Shown here piece after piece: positions 1 to 7,413 of a stretch of 64,000 bases of DNA. Below the pieces are notes generated by a model, which saw only the letters and a program-made list of their open reading frames with translations, had not been told where the DNA came from and made no database searches. Position 1 is the first letter of the stretch, and the number at the start of each line of letters is the position of its first letter. The DNA is taken from positions 1 to 64,000 of the forward strand of contig JAKFVT010000034.1 of the NCBI GenBank assembly GCA_021732005.1, read 5' to 3'. A program made the translations under genes and the position numbers. The DNA is from Mycobacterium sp. GTDB lineage: Bacteria > Actinomycetota > Actinomycetes > Mycobacteriales > Mycobacteriaceae.

Positions 1-76
1 GGGCCGGGACGGGCGGGGCTGACTCGCAGGCCGTGAGCAGAACCAGGCAGCCGAGGATCGTCGATAGTCGGCGCAT
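1..76 (-). CDS. Lipoprotein, N-terminal fragment cut by window edge
   Basis: Reading leftward from ATG at 76 gives MRRLSTILGCLVLLTACESA, a short basic start, a hydrophobic core and a lipobox (LTAC) with the Cys at residue 17, so a lipid-anchored exported protein is expected. Third codon positions in this frame are GC-rich, unlike the competing frame here. A TACTCT hexamer ends six bases before the ATG, the spacing of a leaderless mycobacterial promoter. Only about 25 codons are in the window, so the function cannot be named. Confidence 0.6.
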   Translation of the reverse strand, partial: MRRLSTILGCLVLLTACESAPPVPA

Positions 77-354
77 AGCGCAAGAGTAGGAGGCGCTTCA
101 CCGAAGTGCGCGTGAGCCCGGCCCATCACCTGTTCGACCTGCGCCGGGTCGGTGGTGTCGGCGGCGATCAGGAATAGTCGAGCGCTGCTGTGGCCGTGGG
201 CGATTCGCACCAAACGGGCCGCGTTGCGGTCGACGGCCACCACGCAGTTGCCGACGGCCAGGAGTGCCCGGGCAAGCCGGTATCCCCGGTCGCTTCCGGC
301 GTCGAGGACCAGAACGAAAGGACTGTCCTTGGTGGAGTTCGCTGGAAATGCCAT
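1..354 (-). CDS. Possible SDR/Rossmann-like reading frame, incomplete
   Basis: From ATG at 354 the minus strand reads a beta-alpha-beta start (FVLVLDAGSDRGYRLARALL) followed by VVAVDRNAARL, which looks like the nucleotide-binding part of a short-chain dehydrogenase. Codon use is GC3-rich to about position 110, then becomes atypical where this frame overlaps the lipoprotein start. The NNAG motif expected after the FG motif is missing. It may be a degenerate SDR or a short protein that ends just outside the window. No stop codon is present within the window. Confidence 0.35.
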   Translation of the reverse strand, partial: MAFPANSTKDSPFVLVLDAGSDRGYRLARALLAVGNCVVAVDRNAARLVRIAHGHSSARLFLIAADTTDPAQVEQVMGRAHAHFGEAPPTLALCADYRRSSAAWFCSRPASQPRPSRP

Positions 355-539
355 GGTCCCACTCAACGGTCCGGACGTGAGCGGCGGCTATGTCGCGGCT
401 TGGAGTTCGCGGTGCGAAAGGGTGATTTCACCTGCTTGACGTGATGCCTTGAGGATCGCTCACGACTGCGGGGTCGTAATTCCCGCCAACTTCACGCCCA
501 AGACGGTGGGATCCGACACCGTGTACGACCTCACCTCCG

Positions 540-545
540 TACACT
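540..545 (+). promoter_or_regulatory. -10 element TACACT for a leaderless start at 553
   Basis: TACACT fits the mycobacterial TANNNT -10 pattern and lies seven bases before the ATG at 553, so the transcript probably begins at the start codon. No -35 box is evident. Confidence 0.5.
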
Positions 546-552
546 CCGGCGA

Positions 553-1320
553 ATGAGCGATATCGACGTCGAATCGATCCGGACCGCCGGGGCGGCCATC
601 GGCGAGGCCATCAGCGTGTTCATGCTCAACCCGGACACCTTCGAGAAGAGTCTCGCGGCCGGGTATCCGGACCCGTTCGCCGCGTACTTCGCCGGTCGCG
701 GCGGCGTCCTCGGCGACGCCACCGGCACCACGGTCACCGCGGTGTTCGCCGTCTTCGAACCCAACCTCGCGCGGTCGTGCTGGGAGAACGGCGTCGCGGT
801 GCACCCCGCGTCGGAAAGTTGCCGGCTCTACTGGGATCAGCTCGCCGAGTTCGGCAGGACATACCTCGCCGGGGCCGAGGGGCTGGACCGCATCGCCGAG
901 CTGGGCGAGAAGGTCATCGCGGACGCCCCCGAGCCCGGCCTGCCGCTGTATGCGGGCTGGCGGGCCATGCCCCTGGCCGACGACGCCCCCGCGCGGGCCC
1001 TGCAAGTGATGATGGTGCTGCGGGAACTGCGTGCCGCCGTGCATTTCAACGCCCTGACGATCTCCGGGCTGAGCCCCGTCGAGGCGCACATCCTCAACCA
1101 CGGCACGGACTACGCGGCGTTCATGGGGTGGCAGCCGCCGTTCGCCGATGCGACGGGCAAGAAAGACGCGTACGACCAGGTCGAGGACCTGACCAACCGG
1201 CGGATGGCGCAGATCTATCAATCCGCGCTGACGGCGGCCGAGGCCGACGAGCTGGCCCGGTTGAGCGTGGCCGCCCTGGCGGCGTTGAAGGCCAGCGCAC
1301 CGGCCCCGGTCGGCGCCTGA
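553..1320 (+). CDS. SCO6745/SalK-like helix-turn-helix family protein
   Basis: A 255-residue soluble protein without signal peptide or membrane segment. Its overall shape resembles the actinobacterial SCO6745 (SalK-like) family: an N-terminal GxAIGEAISVFMLNP helix, a central WENGVAVHP stretch, and a helical second half with ALQVMMVLRELRAAVHFNAL. The biochemical function of that family is not settled, and its proposed HTH fold does not prove DNA binding. Codon use is typical for the window. The gene is followed after 16 bases by the next one, which has its own -10 signal. The family call is from memory and moderately sure. Confidence 0.65.
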   Translation: MSDIDVESIRTAGAAIGEAISVFMLNPDTFEKSLAAGYPDPFAAYFAGRGGVLGDATGTTVTAVFAVFEPNLARSCWENGVAVHPASESCRLYWDQLAEFGRTYLAGAEGLDRIAELGEKVIADAPEPGLPLYAGWRAMPLADDAPARALQVMMVLRELRAAVHFNALTISGLSPVEAHILNHGTDYAAFMGWQPPFADATGKKDAYDQVEDLTNRRMAQIYQSALTAAEADELARLSVAALAALKASAPAPVGA

Positions 1321-1324
1321 GCAC

Positions 1325-1330
1325 TACGAT
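1325..1330 (+). promoter_or_regulatory. -10 element TACGAT for a leaderless GTG start at 1337
   Basis: TACGAT followed by six bases and then GTG at 1337. This supports GTG 1337 as the true start and a separate transcript for the small protein and RDD gene. Confidence 0.5.
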
Positions 1331-1336
1331 TCCCTC

Positions 1337-1729
1337 GTGTTCTGGGAGCGGCTTCCGTTGATCGGCGACCCGTTGCGGGCGACCCGGCTGGAAGCGACCC
1401 GGATCGGTGTCGCGGGGCTGACGAGAATTGTCGAACTCGTTCTGGAGCAGATCGATCTCACGGCGCTGGTCCGCGACAACGTCGACATCGACGCGATCGT
1501 GACCGACGTCGACATCGAGGCGATCATCGCGCGCATCGATCTGATCGGGCTGGCCGACCAGATCATCGACGGGGTAGACCTGTCCACGATCATCCGCGAG
1601 TCGACCGGGACTGTCACCGCGGAGGTGATGACCGATGTGCGCAGCCAGACGGCACGTGCCGATGACATGATTTCCGGTTTTGTCGACCGGATGCTGGGCC
1701 GGGAGCCGGGCACCCAGGAACGTCAGTGA
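1337..1729 (+). CDS. Small protein with I/V-D-I/L repeats, coupled to RDD gene
   Basis: A 130-residue protein not assigned to a known family. Residues about 35-85 contain at least five short repeats of the form [IV]-D-[IL]-x-x-[ILV]: IDLTALV, VDIDAIV, VDIEAII, IDLIGLA and VDLSTII, spaced roughly 10-13 residues apart. These would form short amphipathic strands or helices with a periodic acidic face. There is no signal peptide or clear transmembrane segment. The TGA stop overlaps the GTG start of the RDD protein, so the two are translationally coupled and probably act together at the membrane. The start is supported by a leaderless promoter. Confidence 0.75.
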   Translation: MFWERLPLIGDPLRATRLEATRIGVAGLTRIVELVLEQIDLTALVRDNVDIDAIVTDVDIEAIIARIDLIGLADQIIDGVDLSTIIRESTGTVTAEVMTDVRSQTARADDMISGFVDRMLGREPGTQERQ

Positions 1730-2163
1730 CCAACGCCGGCATCGTCTCCCGGGGGCTGGCGGCCCTCGTCGACATGGTGGTCGTCCTCGCCACGATGGGT
1801 GCCCTCTATCTCGGTTTGGCGTTGACGATGTTGATCGTCAACCCGGCGGCGTTCCGGTTCCCCGCCCCCAACCTGATCTTCTCGACCACAGTGACTCTCG
1901 CGGTGTCCGTGCTGTATCTGGCCGGGGGCTGGACGCTGTCGGGACGCACATTGGGGATGGTCGTGCTGGGAGTTCGGGTGGTGGACCGGCGCGGAAAGCC
2001 GATGCGCATTGCTGTCGCCGCGCTGCGAGCGGTGGCCTGCGTGTTGTTCCCGGTCGGGCTGCTGTGGGTTGCTGTCGATCGGCAGCGGCGGTCGGCGCAG
2101 GACGTCGTGCTGGGCAGCCGGGTCGTCTACGACCGCCCCGCCCCTGGCGCTCCCGTTCGGTAA
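1726..2163 (+). CDS. RDD family membrane protein
   Basis: A 145-residue integral membrane protein of the RDD family. The Arg-Asp signature is seen in RGLAALVDMVVV near the N-terminus. Hydrophobic spans follow at about residues 14-36, 52-72 and 95-115, with SGRTLGMVVLGVRVVDRRG between the second and third, a typical RDD loop. RDD proteins are usually small transporters or membrane partners with poorly known substrates. It overlaps the preceding small protein by four bases (GTGA). A Ser/Thr kinase gene starts 29 bases downstream with its own promoter signal. Confidence 0.85.
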   Translation: MTNAGIVSRGLAALVDMVVVLATMGALYLGLALTMLIVNPAAFRFPAPNLIFSTTVTLAVSVLYLAGGWTLSGRTLGMVVLGVRVVDRRGKPMRIAVAALRAVACVLFPVGLLWVAVDRQRRSAQDVVLGSRVVYDRPAPGAPVR

Positions 2164-2180
2164 TCGTTACCGGTGATGAT

Positions 2181-2186
2181 TAGGAT
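2181..2186 (+). promoter_or_regulatory. -10 element TAGGAT for leaderless kinase start
   Basis: TAGGAT, six bases, then the ATG at 2193: the typical geometry of a leaderless mycobacterial transcript. Confidence 0.5.
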
Positions 2187-2192
2187 GCCCCA

Positions 2193-3455
2193 ATGCCGTT
2201 AGCTGACGGCCAGGTTGTTGCTGGTTACACCATCCTGCGGACGCTGGGGGCCGGAGGTATGGGTGAGGTTTACCTCGTCCAGCACCCCCGGCTGCCCCGG
2301 CACGACGCGCTCAAGGTGCTCGGTTCCGCGGTCAGCTCCGACGACGAGTACCGCAAGCGGTTCAACCTCGAGGCCGACATGGTGGCCACGCTGTCGAACC
2401 GGCACATCGTGACCATCTATGACCGCGGCGAGTTCGACGACAAGCTGTGGATCGCGATGGAGTACATCGACGGCACCGACGCCTCCCATCTGCTCGCCGA
2501 GCGCTACCCGTACGGGATGCCGCCAGCGGAAGTCGTGCGGATCATCACCGGGGTCGCCGAAGCACTCGACTATGCGCACAGCCGCGGACTGCTCCACCGC
2601 GACGTCAAACCCGCCAACATCCTGCTGGGTCTGCCCGGCACCGGTGACGAGCGAGTCATGCTCGCGGACTTCGGAATTGCCCGCTGGATGGGCCAGTCGA
2701 GCGATCTGACCGGAACAAACATGACCGTCGGAACCGTCGCGTACGCCGCCCCTGAGCAGCTCAAGGGCGAGCAGATCGACGGTCATGCGGATCAGTACGC
2801 ACTGGCGGCGACGGCCTACCACCTGCTGACGGGCATGCCGCCGTTTCAGCACACCAATCCGGCGATCGTGATCAGTCAGCATCTGAGCTCCGATCCGCCC
2901 GCCATCGGCGCCAAGCGGCCCGAACTTGCTTGCCTGAGTCCGGTTTTCGCCAAGGCGCTGGCCAAGGATGCCGGTAAGCGCTACACCCGCTGTCTCGACT
3001 TCGCGCGGGCGCTGCAGCAAGGTATCGGCACCGCCGAACGCCAGACCGGCGCGACCGACGTGACGAGTTCCGCGCCGGCGTCCGGTGCGGCGCTGAAGGC
3101 CGGTGCGGGTCGCCACGCCAAGCCGGAGTCCGGTTCGTCGCGCCGCCGTCTGCTGATCCCGGCGATCCTGGGTGCGGTGGTGATCATTGCCGGTGCGGCC
3201 GCAGGCGTTTCACTGCTGTTGGGCCACCGCGGTGTGGACACCGCTGCGACCGCGCACACTCCGGCGCCACCGCCTGCCGTGTCGAGCCGGATGGATCTGC
3301 CTGTCGTGGTGATCGGCGCGAACTGTGCTGTGCTGGGCGCGGCCGCGGTCAGTGAGAAGGGCGCGCCGGCCTACTGCGCGCACGCGACGGCGGGCACCGG
3401 TCCGATCGTGTGGTCGCTGCAGCCCGAGAAGCTGGCGACCGGCGGGTCCAACTAG
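2193..3455 (+). CDS. PknF-like transmembrane Ser/Thr protein kinase
   Basis: 420 residues. The kinase domain spans about 10-275: glycine loop GAGGMGEVYL (19-28), ATP-binding Lys41, catalytic loop HRDVKPAN with Asp137, DFG at 159-161, and an activation loop with TGTNMTVGTVAYAAPE. A basic, Pro/Ala-rich linker leads to one transmembrane helix at about 320-343 and a short extracytoplasmic tail of about 75 residues. The tail's VVVIGANCAVLG...AYCAH pattern has two cysteines and resembles the PknF sensor tail. All catalytic residues are present. The role is presumably sensing an envelope signal and phosphorylating cytoplasmic targets. The neighbouring RDD protein is a possible partner. PknH, PknI or PknJ are less good matches in the tail. 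Confidence 0.88.
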   Translation: MPLADGQVVAGYTILRTLGAGGMGEVYLVQHPRLPRHDALKVLGSAVSSDDEYRKRFNLEADMVATLSNRHIVTIYDRGEFDDKLWIAMEYIDGTDASHLLAERYPYGMPPAEVVRIITGVAEALDYAHSRGLLHRDVKPANILLGLPGTGDERVMLADFGIARWMGQSSDLTGTNMTVGTVAYAAPEQLKGEQIDGHADQYALAATAYHLLTGMPPFQHTNPAIVISQHLSSDPPAIGAKRPELACLSPVFAKALAKDAGKRYTRCLDFARALQQGIGTAERQTGATDVTSSAPASGAALKAGAGRHAKPESGSSRRRLLIPAILGAVVIIAGAAAGVSLLLGHRGVDTAATAHTPAPPPAVSSRMDLPVVVIGANCAVLGAAAVSEKGAPAYCAHATAGTGPIVWSLQPEKLATGGSN

Positions 3456-3462
3456 CGCCGAT

Positions 3463-3500
3463 CGGCCGGCGGCTCCACTGCGCTGTCGAGCCACCGGCCG
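3463..3500. terminator. Inverted repeat between convergent genes
   Basis: CGGCCGGCGGCTC (3463-3475) can pair with GAGCCACCGGCCG (3488-3500), with one mismatch and a 12-base loop. It lies directly after the kinase stop and before the end of the convergent exported-protein gene. There is no U-tract, as is usual for mycobacterial intrinsic terminators. It could end transcripts from both sides. Confidence 0.5.
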
Positions 3501-3518
3501 GCCACCTCGTACGGCGGG

Positions 3519-3875
3519 TTACAGCGGGATCCACTGGCCCAGGAACCAGAAGCCCCAGCCCGCCCCGTTGCCGGCCGGCATCGGCTGGACCCACTGGCCG
3601 TTCCAGTTGAAGGGCTGGTGGTCTTGGCGGGCCTGATCGACGTTGCGATGCTGCCAGTCGCCCGGCCCGTTGTTCTGGTTGCCCGGCCCGTTGTTCTGGT
3701 TGTCGTGCCCGTTGTTCCACCCGTTGTTGGGGCCCTGGCAGTTCTGCGGGCCTGGGCCGCCGCACTGGCCGGGATCGGCGCTGGCGGTTCCGATACCGAG
3801 CCCGAAGAGTCCGGCCGCACCGATGCCGACCGCCGCGGTCGAGGTGTAGACCAATCGTTTGAGATTCATCGTCAT
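3519..3875 (-). CDS. Small exported Asn/Gly-rich protein
   Basis: 118 residues with a classic signal peptide (KRLVYTSTAAVGIGAAGLF, then GIGTASA just before DPGQC). The mature part is short and rich in Asn, Gly, Gln and Pro, with near-repeats NNGHDNQNNGPGNQNNGPGD, then a C-terminal aromatic part GWGFWFLGQWIPL. It has two Cys that could pair. The repeats are also visible in DNA around 3668-3710. The start may be ATG 3875 or ATG 3869. It belongs to a common type of small secreted mycobacterial protein without known function. Confidence 0.75.
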   Translation of the reverse strand: MTMNLKRLVYTSTAAVGIGAAGLFGLGIGTASADPGQCGGPGPQNCQGPNNGWNNGHDNQNNGPGNQNNGPGDWQHRNVDQARQDHQPFNWNGQWVQPMPAGNGAGWGFWFLGQWIPL

Positions 3876-4102
3876 ATCCGTTTCGTTGCTCGAGTTGCGC
3901 TTGCGGTGACGACGTTATGGACAGTGGATTTGTGCCAGCTGTGACACGAATTGGCGCGCGCTGAGGGAGTCATAACGTATCGAAAACGCTTCGGTATCAG
4001 CGAATTTGCCTGATCTCCAGGCGCTCGCGAGTTTGTTGACAGCCGACTCTACGAACATTCGATGTTGTGGCGCATGGCTTTTGCGCGCGTCAATAGTTAG
4101 AC

Positions 4103-4510
4103 ATGTCAGCTGTGAACACAGGTATTCAGTCGGTGTGTCTGGTGGCATCCGTTTCAGCGATGGTGGTGCTGGGCGCGGTGGCCTGTGGATCCAAGGGAGC
4201 CGCGGGTCCGACAACCGTCACCGTCACGTCGACTCCGACCACGACGACGACCACGGCCGCTCCCGCGACGCATCACCAGTACAACTCCGGCTCAGCCGGC
4301 GGCGCGCAATCGCAGCATACCGTCGTCGAGACCCAGGCGCCGCAGACAGTCACTGCGACTCAAGACCCACAAACAGTGACCAATACCGAAACGGCAACGC
4401 AGACCGAGACATCGGTCGCCACGTCGATCACAACCGCAACCCAGACCGTCACGGTGGCGCCGAATCACCAGTCCGGGCCCAATGGCTTCGGCAACCGGAA
4501 TGGCGGATGA
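4103..4510 (+). CDS. Thr-rich putative lipoprotein
   Basis: 135 residues. An N-terminal hydrophobic stretch ends in a lipobox, GAVACGS, with the Cys near residue 28, so lipid anchoring is expected. The rest is a low-complexity chain rich in Thr, Gln and Val, with repeated TVTV, TATQ and TQT units. This looks like an extended, possibly O-mannosylated wall-spanning stalk and not an enzyme. It stands alone, with 227 bases to the divergent neighbour on the left and a convergent gene 25 bases to the right. Confidence 0.7.
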   Translation: MSAVNTGIQSVCLVASVSAMVVLGAVACGSKGAAGPTTVTVTSTPTTTTTTAAPATHHQYNSGSAGGAQSQHTVVETQAPQTVTATQDPQTVTNTETATQTETSVATSITTATQTVTVAPNHQSGPNGFGNRNGG

Positions 4511-4535
4511 GGCGAATGTCGTGGCGGATCGTATC

Positions 4536-5348
4536 TCAGAGGAGATCTTCCTGGCCGGCCTGATGGATGGTCCGCACCATCGGTTGGAAGCCGAGTCGGC
4601 GCGCCAGTGAACCGTCCATCTGGATGTGCCACGGATTCGGCAACGGTTCAGATGACGGTTCCATGGATGCGCCGATCAGTTCGACGAGTTCGTAGACGGT
4701 TGCGGGTGCTTCGTCGAGGATGTTGACGATTCGTCCGTCGAATGTGCCGTCAAGAGCGAGTGCGGTGGCGGTCGCGATGTCCCGGTGATGGATCATGCTC
4801 ATGCGTTGGGCGGGATGGAGCCTGCCGGGGGCAAGTTTGGTCAACGACTCAAGGTGGCCGTCCCTATCGCCATAGACGAAGCCGTATCGCAGGATTGACC
4901 AGTTCAATCCGCTCTCGCGAAGTTCGTTTTCGGCTGCCAGTTTGCTCGCCGGATAGTCCAGGGTCGGGGCTGCAGGATCGTCTTCGCGACCCGGGTGCGT
5001 GGCGTCGGCGTCATAGATCCACGCGGTGCTCGCCATGATGAAGCGCGCATGCGGCGCGTGGGCTCGGGCTGCGGCGATGAGATTGCGCGTGCCTTCGAGG
5101 TTGACCTTCCAGATCAGATCCCTGTCAGTGGTTCGGAAACTGGCTGCGAGATGGACGATGGCGCTGACGTCGCGCACCGCGGTGGCGAGCGTCTCGGAGA
5201 CCAGCAGGTCGCCGGGAACCGCTATCGCACCCTCGGGCAATGTGGCGTCGCCGCGCACGAGGGCGCGGCACTGTATGCCCTGTGCCAGCAGACGGGGTAA
5301 GAGGCGCGCGCCGACCAGTCCGGTTGTGCCGGTGAGCAATACGGTCAT
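4536..5348 (-). CDS. NAD(P)-dependent epimerase/dehydratase-type SDR
   Basis: 270 residues, an extended or atypical short-chain dehydrogenase. The dinucleotide-binding motif is TGTTGLVGARLL at residues 6-17, a conserved Asp and basic pair follow (VRGD), AAS in IVHLAAS marks the fourth strand, and the YPASK active-site motif (Tyr-x-x-x-Lys) is present. NmrA-like or hydroxysteroid-dehydrogenase-like substrates are possible; none can be fixed from sequence. Its ATG overlaps the stop of the upstream MarR gene by four bases (ATGA), so both are co-translated and the MarR protein probably controls this enzyme. Confidence 0.85.
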   Translation of the reverse strand: MTVLLTGTTGLVGARLLPRLLAQGIQCRALVRGDATLPEGAIAVPGDLLVSETLATAVRDVSAIVHLAASFRTTDRDLIWKVNLEGTRNLIAAARAHAPHARFIMASTAWIYDADATHPGREDDPAAPTLDYPASKLAAENELRESGLNWSILRYGFVYGDRDGHLESLTKLAPGRLHPAQRMSMIHHRDIATATALALDGTFDGRIVNILDEAPATVYELVELIGASMEPSSEPLPNPWHIQMDGSLARRLGFQPMVRTIHQAGQEDLL

Positions 5349-5797
5349 TTTCCTAAATCCTTTACCGACGATGGCTTCTCGAGACGTTCGGTGGCGATGC
5401 GGAGAACTCGAACAGCGGTCGCAAGGTCGGCGGGATCAATTCCGCCGAACGCCAGGTCTTCGATCAGGGACAGGTCAGGGAGCTGGTTCCACAGTCGCAA
5501 CCCCGCTGTCGTCATGCGAAGAAGTCGCTGTCTTTGATCGCGTTCGTCGGGCACTTGCTCGACGAGCTCCTTTCTGCCCAACCTGGTCACGACGTCGCTC
5601 AGCGTTGCGCGCTCCACCTGAAGGATCCGTTGAAGATCGCGCTGCAGAGTGGGTCCTTCATTCGCCAATTGATAGAGCACGTACCACTGCGTAGCGCCAA
5701 GGCCATACGGGCGCAGCGCATCCTCCATCACCGTGCGCGCCGCCAGGTAACACCGCTTCGCCCAATGACCGACAGCGGCGTCCCGGGGATCGTCCAT
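5345..5797 (-). CDS. MarR family transcriptional regulator
   Basis: 150 residues from ATG 5797. The winged helix-turn-helix lies at about 45-105: LGATQWYVLYQLANEGPT, then LQRDLQRILQVERATLSDVV as recognition region, then the wing with RLGRKELVEQVPDERDQR. A GTG at 5809 would add four codons but lies inside operator 1; ATG 5797 has AGGTG nine bases upstream and is preferred. The gene is co-translated with the following SDR. Two palindromes sit over its promoter, so it most likely represses itself and the SDR until a ligand binds. The ligand is unknown. Confidence 0.88.
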   Translation of the reverse strand: MDDPRDAAVGHWAKRCYLAARTVMEDALRPYGLGATQWYVLYQLANEGPTLQRDLQRILQVERATLSDVVTRLGRKELVEQVPDERDQRQRLLRMTTAGLRLWNQLPDLSLIEDLAFGGIDPADLATAVRVLRIATERLEKPSSVKDLGK

Positions 5798-5799
5798 TT

Positions 5800-5815
5800 T
5801 GTTAGGCACCTAACA
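5800..5815. promoter_or_regulatory. MarR operator 1
   Basis: TGTTAGGCACCTAACA is a perfect palindrome with 7-bp arms and a 2-bp centre, immediately upstream of the MarR start codon. A near-identical copy is 20 bases away. The 20-base repeat spacing puts two MarR dimers on the same face of the helix. Confidence 0.75.
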
Positions 5816-5819
5816 ATAA

Positions 5820-5835
5820 TGTTAGGCGTCTAACA
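5820..5835. promoter_or_regulatory. MarR operator 2 with overlapping -10
   Basis: TGTTAGGCGTCTAACA repeats operator 1 with one arm mismatch. On the minus strand a TAACAT hexamer at 5817-5822 overlaps its edge and could be the -10 of the MarR-SDR transcript, so binding would block RNA polymerase. Confidence 0.7.
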
Positions 5836-5848
5836 AAATGTCAAACGG

Positions 5849-7348
5849 CTACGTGCGTTCCTTCGGCAGTGTCTGTCCCCGGAAGAAGGCCGGGGCTTTG
5901 AGATTCCACGCGATCATCAGCACGGCACCGAACGCCAGGCTGAGCACACCGACGACGAACGCGGTGCCGATGCCGAGAAGAGAGCCCCCCGATCCGGTGC
6001 TCGGGTCGGCCATCAGGTACGCCTCGACAACACCCACCGGGATCAGGATCAGCGCGCCGATGCCGGGCAGGATCACCTGACCCATCGCCGTCCGCCACGA
6101 CCGAAAAGCGGTGCGCCAGAAGTACACCACCGAGGAGATCGCCACCACGGAGTAGTACGTCATGATCGCGATGCCCACGCTGTAGACCGAATCCGATACC
6201 ACGCTGTCGCTGACCACATCCAGTACGCAATAGATCGCCAGGCTGGTCATGCCGATCACCCAGGTCGCGTACTTGGGAGTCGAACTCGCTTGGCTCACCG
6301 AGGCGAACCGGTTCGGCAACGCCTTGTAGGTCGCCATAGACAACAGCCCGCGTGCCGTCGGCATGACGGTGGACATCGTCGCCGAGAACGCGGACAACCC
6401 GACCACCAGCGCCGCCAGCATCGCGCCGCGTTCCCCGATCGACTGGGTGGCCAGCGTGGTGAACACGTCGTCGACGTTGCCCTCGTGAGTCAGGCTCGTG
6501 TCGCTGCTCGGGTCGATACCGGCGAACGCCAGCGCCGCGACGGAGAAGATCACGTAGGTGGCAACCGTGATCAGGATCGCGGTGACGCCGCTGCGGCCTG
6601 CGTCGGCCGACGTTCCGGAGGTCTCCTCGGACATGGCCAATGAGGCGTCGAAGCCCCAGAAGATGAAGATGGCCACCAGGAAACCGCCCAGCAGACCGCT
6701 GAAGTCGTGAATTGCGAACGGGTTGAACCACTCCCAGGAGAACGACTCGGCGCTGGGGCTCTGCCCACCGCGGAATACCGGGATGATCATGATGATTGCG
6801 AAGAGCAGCAGCCCGCCATATTGGATGATCGTCAGGATGAGGGTCGTGCGGGAGGATTCCTCGGCACCGCGGGCCACCAGCCACGTCGTCAGCAGGATGA
6901 ACGCCGTGGCGACGATGATGTCGAACCACACCGGGGACGAGTCCATGCCCACCAACACCGCGGCCGCGTTGGTCAGGATCCCGGCGGCGCCGACACCGGC
7001 CAGGATGGACGACAGCATCAACGCGAAGCCGCCCATCCAGCCGATGTGCGGTGCGATCGCCTTGGAGCCCCAGGTGAACACGGTTCCGGCATCCGGGGCC
7101 GCGTCGGTGAGGTGCTTGTAGGCCATTGCGACGAAGTACATCGGGATGACGGCGATGATGAAGACGATCGGGAGTTGATAGCCCGATTCCTCCGCGCCGT
7201 GCCCGAGCGCACCGGTCAGCGAATAGGCCGGGGCGGTGGCCGCCAGACCGATGGCGACCGCTCCCACGAGGGAGACCGACCCCTTCTTGAGGCCCTTGGA
7301 GCGCAGGCCGTGCATCAACGGATCGACGATTGCTGCGTCTTCGGCCAT
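5849..7348 (-). CDS. APC superfamily amino acid permease
   Basis: 499 residues from ATG 7348. About 12-13 transmembrane spans fill the protein after a short polar N-terminus ending LKKGSVSLVGAVAIGLAATA, the first APC helix. PDAGTVFTWGSKAIAPHIGW is typical of APC transporters, and GFDASLAMSEE matches the helix-6 region of the family. It should import an amino acid or amine with protons; the substrate is not readable. The frame remains open further upstream to 7624, but that part is basic low-complexity sequence overlapping the next gene and is rejected. The MarR promoter begins 50 bases after its stop. Confidence 0.88.
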   Translation of the reverse strand: MAEDAAIVDPLMHGLRSKGLKKGSVSLVGAVAIGLAATAPAYSLTGALGHGAEESGYQLPIVFIIAVIPMYFVAMAYKHLTDAAPDAGTVFTWGSKAIAPHIGWMGGFALMLSSILAGVGAAGILTNAAAVLVGMDSSPVWFDIIVATAFILLTTWLVARGAEESSRTTLILTIIQYGGLLLFAIIMIIPVFRGGQSPSAESFSWEWFNPFAIHDFSGLLGGFLVAIFIFWGFDASLAMSEETSGTSADAGRSGVTAILITVATYVIFSVAALAFAGIDPSSDTSLTHEGNVDDVFTTLATQSIGERGAMLAALVVGLSAFSATMSTVMPTARGLLSMATYKALPNRFASVSQASSTPKYATWVIGMTSLAIYCVLDVVSDSVVSDSVYSVGIAIMTYYSVVAISSVVYFWRTAFRSWRTAMGQVILPGIGALILIPVGVVEAYLMADPSTGSGGSLLGIGTAFVVGVLSLAFGAVLMIAWNLKAPAFFRGQTLPKERT

Positions 7349-7413
7349 CAGCGGATTCTGCCACCGCGGATGCCGAACAAGCGCCGTTACGGCGGGATCC
7401 GAACCGCCGTCGG

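Noticed and set aside
5798..5809. GTG 5809 as MarR start
   Set aside because: Lies inside the operator palindrome; ATG 5797 has AGGTG nine bases upstream.
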